DNA of 26,355 bases from contig JAMDBH010000167.1 in NCBI GenBank assembly GCA_023487615.1, positions 1 through 26,355 of the forward strand, written 5' to 3'. The stretch's first letter is position 1, and every line of letters begins with the position of its first letter. Of the stretch, positions 24,120-26,355 are shown piece by piece. The stretch comes from Gammaproteobacteria bacterium. GTDB taxonomy: Bacteria > Pseudomonadota > Gammaproteobacteria > SURF-13. The translations under genes were made by a program, and so were the position numbers. The notes below the pieces were generated by a model, which did not search any database, was not told the DNA's origin, and saw only the letters and a list, made by a program, of their open reading frames with translations.

Positions 24120-24397
24120 TTAAGGAATCTCTGATTTATTCAGAGATTTCTGCGGTACAGGGATGTGCCGCCATTTTTTCAAACACGTAAGTGTTTGAAA
24201 AATGAAGAAAAGCAAAAATCGCATTTTTGCTTTTCTTCTCTGAAAAATCCATGGATGGATTTTTCAGAGTTTCCCTAAATTATTGCAACCGCCAAGGCGC
24301 CAAGATCAACCAAGAAAAAAAGCTTGAATTGTAAGGGAAAATTTTGGCGTTCTTGGCGTCTTGGCGGTTCAGCACGAATAAATCAGAGATGCCTTAA
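24120..24397. mobile_element. 278-bp MITE-like element with six nested or tandem hairpins
   Basis: Ends 24120-24140 and 24377-24397 are 21-bp inverted repeats with one mismatch, both with TTAA at the outside. Inside are successive inverted repeats: 24126-24148 (9-bp stem), 24152-24171 (8 bp, one G-T), 24175-24202 (12 bp, loop gtaa), 24204-24238 (16 bp, loop cgc), 24238-24269 (15 bp, loop gg), and 24287-24304 with 24352-24369 (18 bp, one mismatch, arm aaccgccaaggcgccaag). No open reading frame of note. The right end overlaps the pcm stop codon. This fills the space between tetR and pcm. Confidence 0.65.
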
Positions 24398-25047
24398 AAC
24401 ACGAAGGGCTGAGGCTGCGGTGCGTTAATCAACGCTGGGATGTCGGTCTCGAACAGGCTCTCCTGCATCCAGTCCGCCTCACCTACCCGGGTGACGAGCA
24501 GGGCCTCCATCGCGGGAGCAAGGCCGGCAATCACAAACATCCGCCCGTTGACGCGCAGGCTACGCTGATAATGTTCGGGATAGAGGGGGAAAGAGCCGGT
24601 GATGACGATGACGTCATAAGGGCCATGTCGATCCCACCCCAGCGCGGCGTCTCCTGTCTCAATAGTGACGTTGGAGAGCCCCAGCGCGGCGAGTTTTTGC
24701 TGGGTCTGCGTCTTGAACTCCGGGAAGATATCCACGCTGTAGACATGCTTGGCCAGGCTAGCGAGAAGCGCGGTGAGGTAACCACTGCCGGTGCCCACCT
24801 CGAGAACGGCGTCATCCGGCTTGATGCCGAGCGCCTGAATCAACCGGCCTTCGACCTTGGGCGCCATCATGACCTGTCCGTGCCCCAAGGGGATATTAAG
24901 ATCCGCAAAGGCCAGGTTGCGGTATTTCATCGGCACGAAATCCTCGCGCGGGATGCGGCCCAATAAATCCAGCACGGCGGGATCGAGCACCTCCCAGGTA
25001 CGGATCTGCTGCTCGATCATGTTAAAGCGGGCCTGTTCCATATTCAT
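24394..25047 (-). CDS. pcm: Protein-L-isoaspartate O-methyltransferase family protein
   Basis: 217 residues, SAM-dependent methyltransferase of the PCMT family, which repairs isoaspartyl residues in damaged proteins. Seen: RFNMIEQQIRTWEVLD (N-terminal PCMT helix), IPREDFVPMKYRNLAFADLNIPLGHGQ, motif I VLEVGTGSGYLTALLA (from residue 81), VYSVDI, and GDAALGW...YDVIVITGSFP. The usual substrate-loop motif after GxGQ (ISQPY in classical Pcm) is replaced by VMMAPKVEGRLIQAL, as in the variant commonly found next to tolC in gammaproteobacteria. Substrate may therefore differ from classical Pcm. It is divergent from thiC and shares its upstream region. The TAA lies in the end of the 278-bp repeat element. 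Confidence 0.87.
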   Translation of the reverse strand: MNMEQARFNMIEQQIRTWEVLDPAVLDLLGRIPREDFVPMKYRNLAFADLNIPLGHGQVMMAPKVEGRLIQALGIKPDDAVLEVGTGSGYLTALLASLAKHVYSVDIFPEFKTQTQQKLAALGLSNVTIETGDAALGWDRHGPYDVIVITGSFPLYPEHYQRSLRVNGRMFVIAGLAPAMEALLVTRVGEADWMQESLFETDIPALINAPQPQPFVF

Positions 25048-25161
25048 CGTTGCTACCTATTCAGGATCCAAAAATCGCAACGCAAAAGGGTACGGGCTTT
25101 GCGCGCGCGACGCAAGCCTAAGCTATTGCAAATGCATGTACTATAAGCTACGGTGGGCAGT

Positions 25162-25405
25162 GCAGCTAGGGGTGCCCCCGCCTCGAAATCCGATCAAAGC
25201 GCGGGGCTGAGAAATAAGGCCTCCTCCTAAAAATAGTGGATTTTGCTTCAAGACAAGGCGCAGCGAAGTCGAGCAGCGTAGCATACACGCCAGTATGTGA
25301 GCAGCGCAGACAAGCTGCAACGCCGTATTGAAGCAAAAGACGCATTTTTAGAGGGGCCGTAACCCTTTGAACCTGATCCGGTTTGTCCCGGCGTAGGAAA
25401 GCGGC
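25162..25405 (+). ncRNA. TPP riboswitch (THI element) upstream of thiC, interrupted
   Basis: Conserved blocks in order: P1/P2 5' strand gctaggggtgc (25165-25175), P3 stem ccccgc.../gcgggg (25176-25206), junction ctgaga (25207-25212), then after a 145-bp insertion the P2 3' strand accc (25362-25365), tttgaacctgatccgg and ccggcgtaggaaagc. P1 closes gct/agc (25165-25167 with 25400-25402). It binds thiamin pyrophosphate and represses thiC. Two anomalies: the insertion between CTGAGA and P2', and an L5 loop TTTGTC (25382-25387) where the family normally has a TAAT-containing loop. It may fold with the insertion as an extra helix, or be damaged. Confidence 0.88.
25218..25359 (-). mobile_element. 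MITE-like element, copy B (inside the thiC TPP riboswitch)
   Basis: About 142 bp flanked by TAA on both sides (25215-25217, 25360-25362), a possible target duplication. Ends are imperfect inverted repeats (ggcctcctcctaaaaat against atttttagaggggcc), with a second inner pair ttttgcttcaa / ttgaagcaaaa (25241-25251, 25328-25338). The core 25257-25322 matches copy A at 13569-13634 in reverse orientation, 55 of 66 positions. No coding capacity. Confidence 0.75.
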
Positions 25406-25437
25406 GTCGCCGGCCTGTCCTGCGCCTATCGAGGTGA

Positions 25438-26355
<918 letters not shown>

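Noticed and set aside
25116..25147. thiC promoter with -35 TTGCAA (25126) and -10 TATAAG (25142)
   Set aside because: The spacer is only 10 nt and no better -35 was seen, so the pair is not supportable by eye.

Overview
The window looks like a chromosomal contig from a Gram-negative gammaproteobacterium. It carries a heptose-type LPS inner-core gene set (waaF, waaC, waaQ, hldE, hldD, waaA, lpxL), an RND efflux system, and the gene order tolC / pcm / thiC. Most of it is GC-rich, with an AT-richer island in the outer-core genes. I cannot name the genus. No rRNA, tRNA or CRISPR was seen.

Layout. (1) 1-7998, + strand: a tightly packed LPS core operon: 3' part of waaF (fused at the window edge to a piece of waaC), waaC, a waaQ-type heptosyltransferase, a WaaG-like GT4, a WaaE-like GT2, the O-antigen ligase waaL, a CgeB-like glycosyltransferase and another GT9. 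(2) 7987-10829, - strand: a second LPS block (WaaE-like GT2, LpxL-type acyltransferase, GT9) that meets the first tail to tail. (3) 10830-11088: a divergent promoter region with a 15-bp inverted repeat and a REP-like element. (4) 11089-14962, + strand: hldE-hldD-waaA, making ADP-heptose and attaching Kdo. (5) 15026-17038: a secreted delta-60-repeat protein. (6) 24005-17051, - strand: tetR, membrane fusion protein, RND pump (one frameshift), TolC-like channel and an isochorismatase-fold hydrolase. (7) 24394-25047, - strand: pcm. (8) 25162-26355, + strand: a TPP riboswitch followed by thiC, cut by the window end.

The most unusual content is small non-coding mobile-type DNA. One element family occurs twice. 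One copy (about 143 bp) sits inside the thiC TPP-riboswitch aptamer, exactly between the CTGAGA junction and the ACCC strand that closes helix P2. The other (about 190 bp) sits at the hldD/waaA junction, where it now supplies the hldD stop codon and the waaA ribosome binding site. Removing each copy by eye restores a sensible ancestral sequence: a continuous TPP aptamer, and a TTGA stop/start overlap of hldD and waaA. A third, unrelated 278-bp element between tetR and pcm is bounded by 21-bp inverted repeats and packed with six successive hairpins. The window also opens with a 127-bp exact copy of an internal waaC segment, most simply a k-mer-sized assembly-graph overlap but possibly a real tandem duplication.

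Functionally, regions 1, 2 and 4 build and decorate LPS: Kdo by WaaA, heptose by HldE/HldD/WaaC/WaaF/WaaQ, outer core by the GT4/GT2/CgeB-like enzymes, O-antigen by WaaL, late lipid A acylation by LpxL. Region 6 is a self-contained tripartite exporter with its own repressor and a clear operator.
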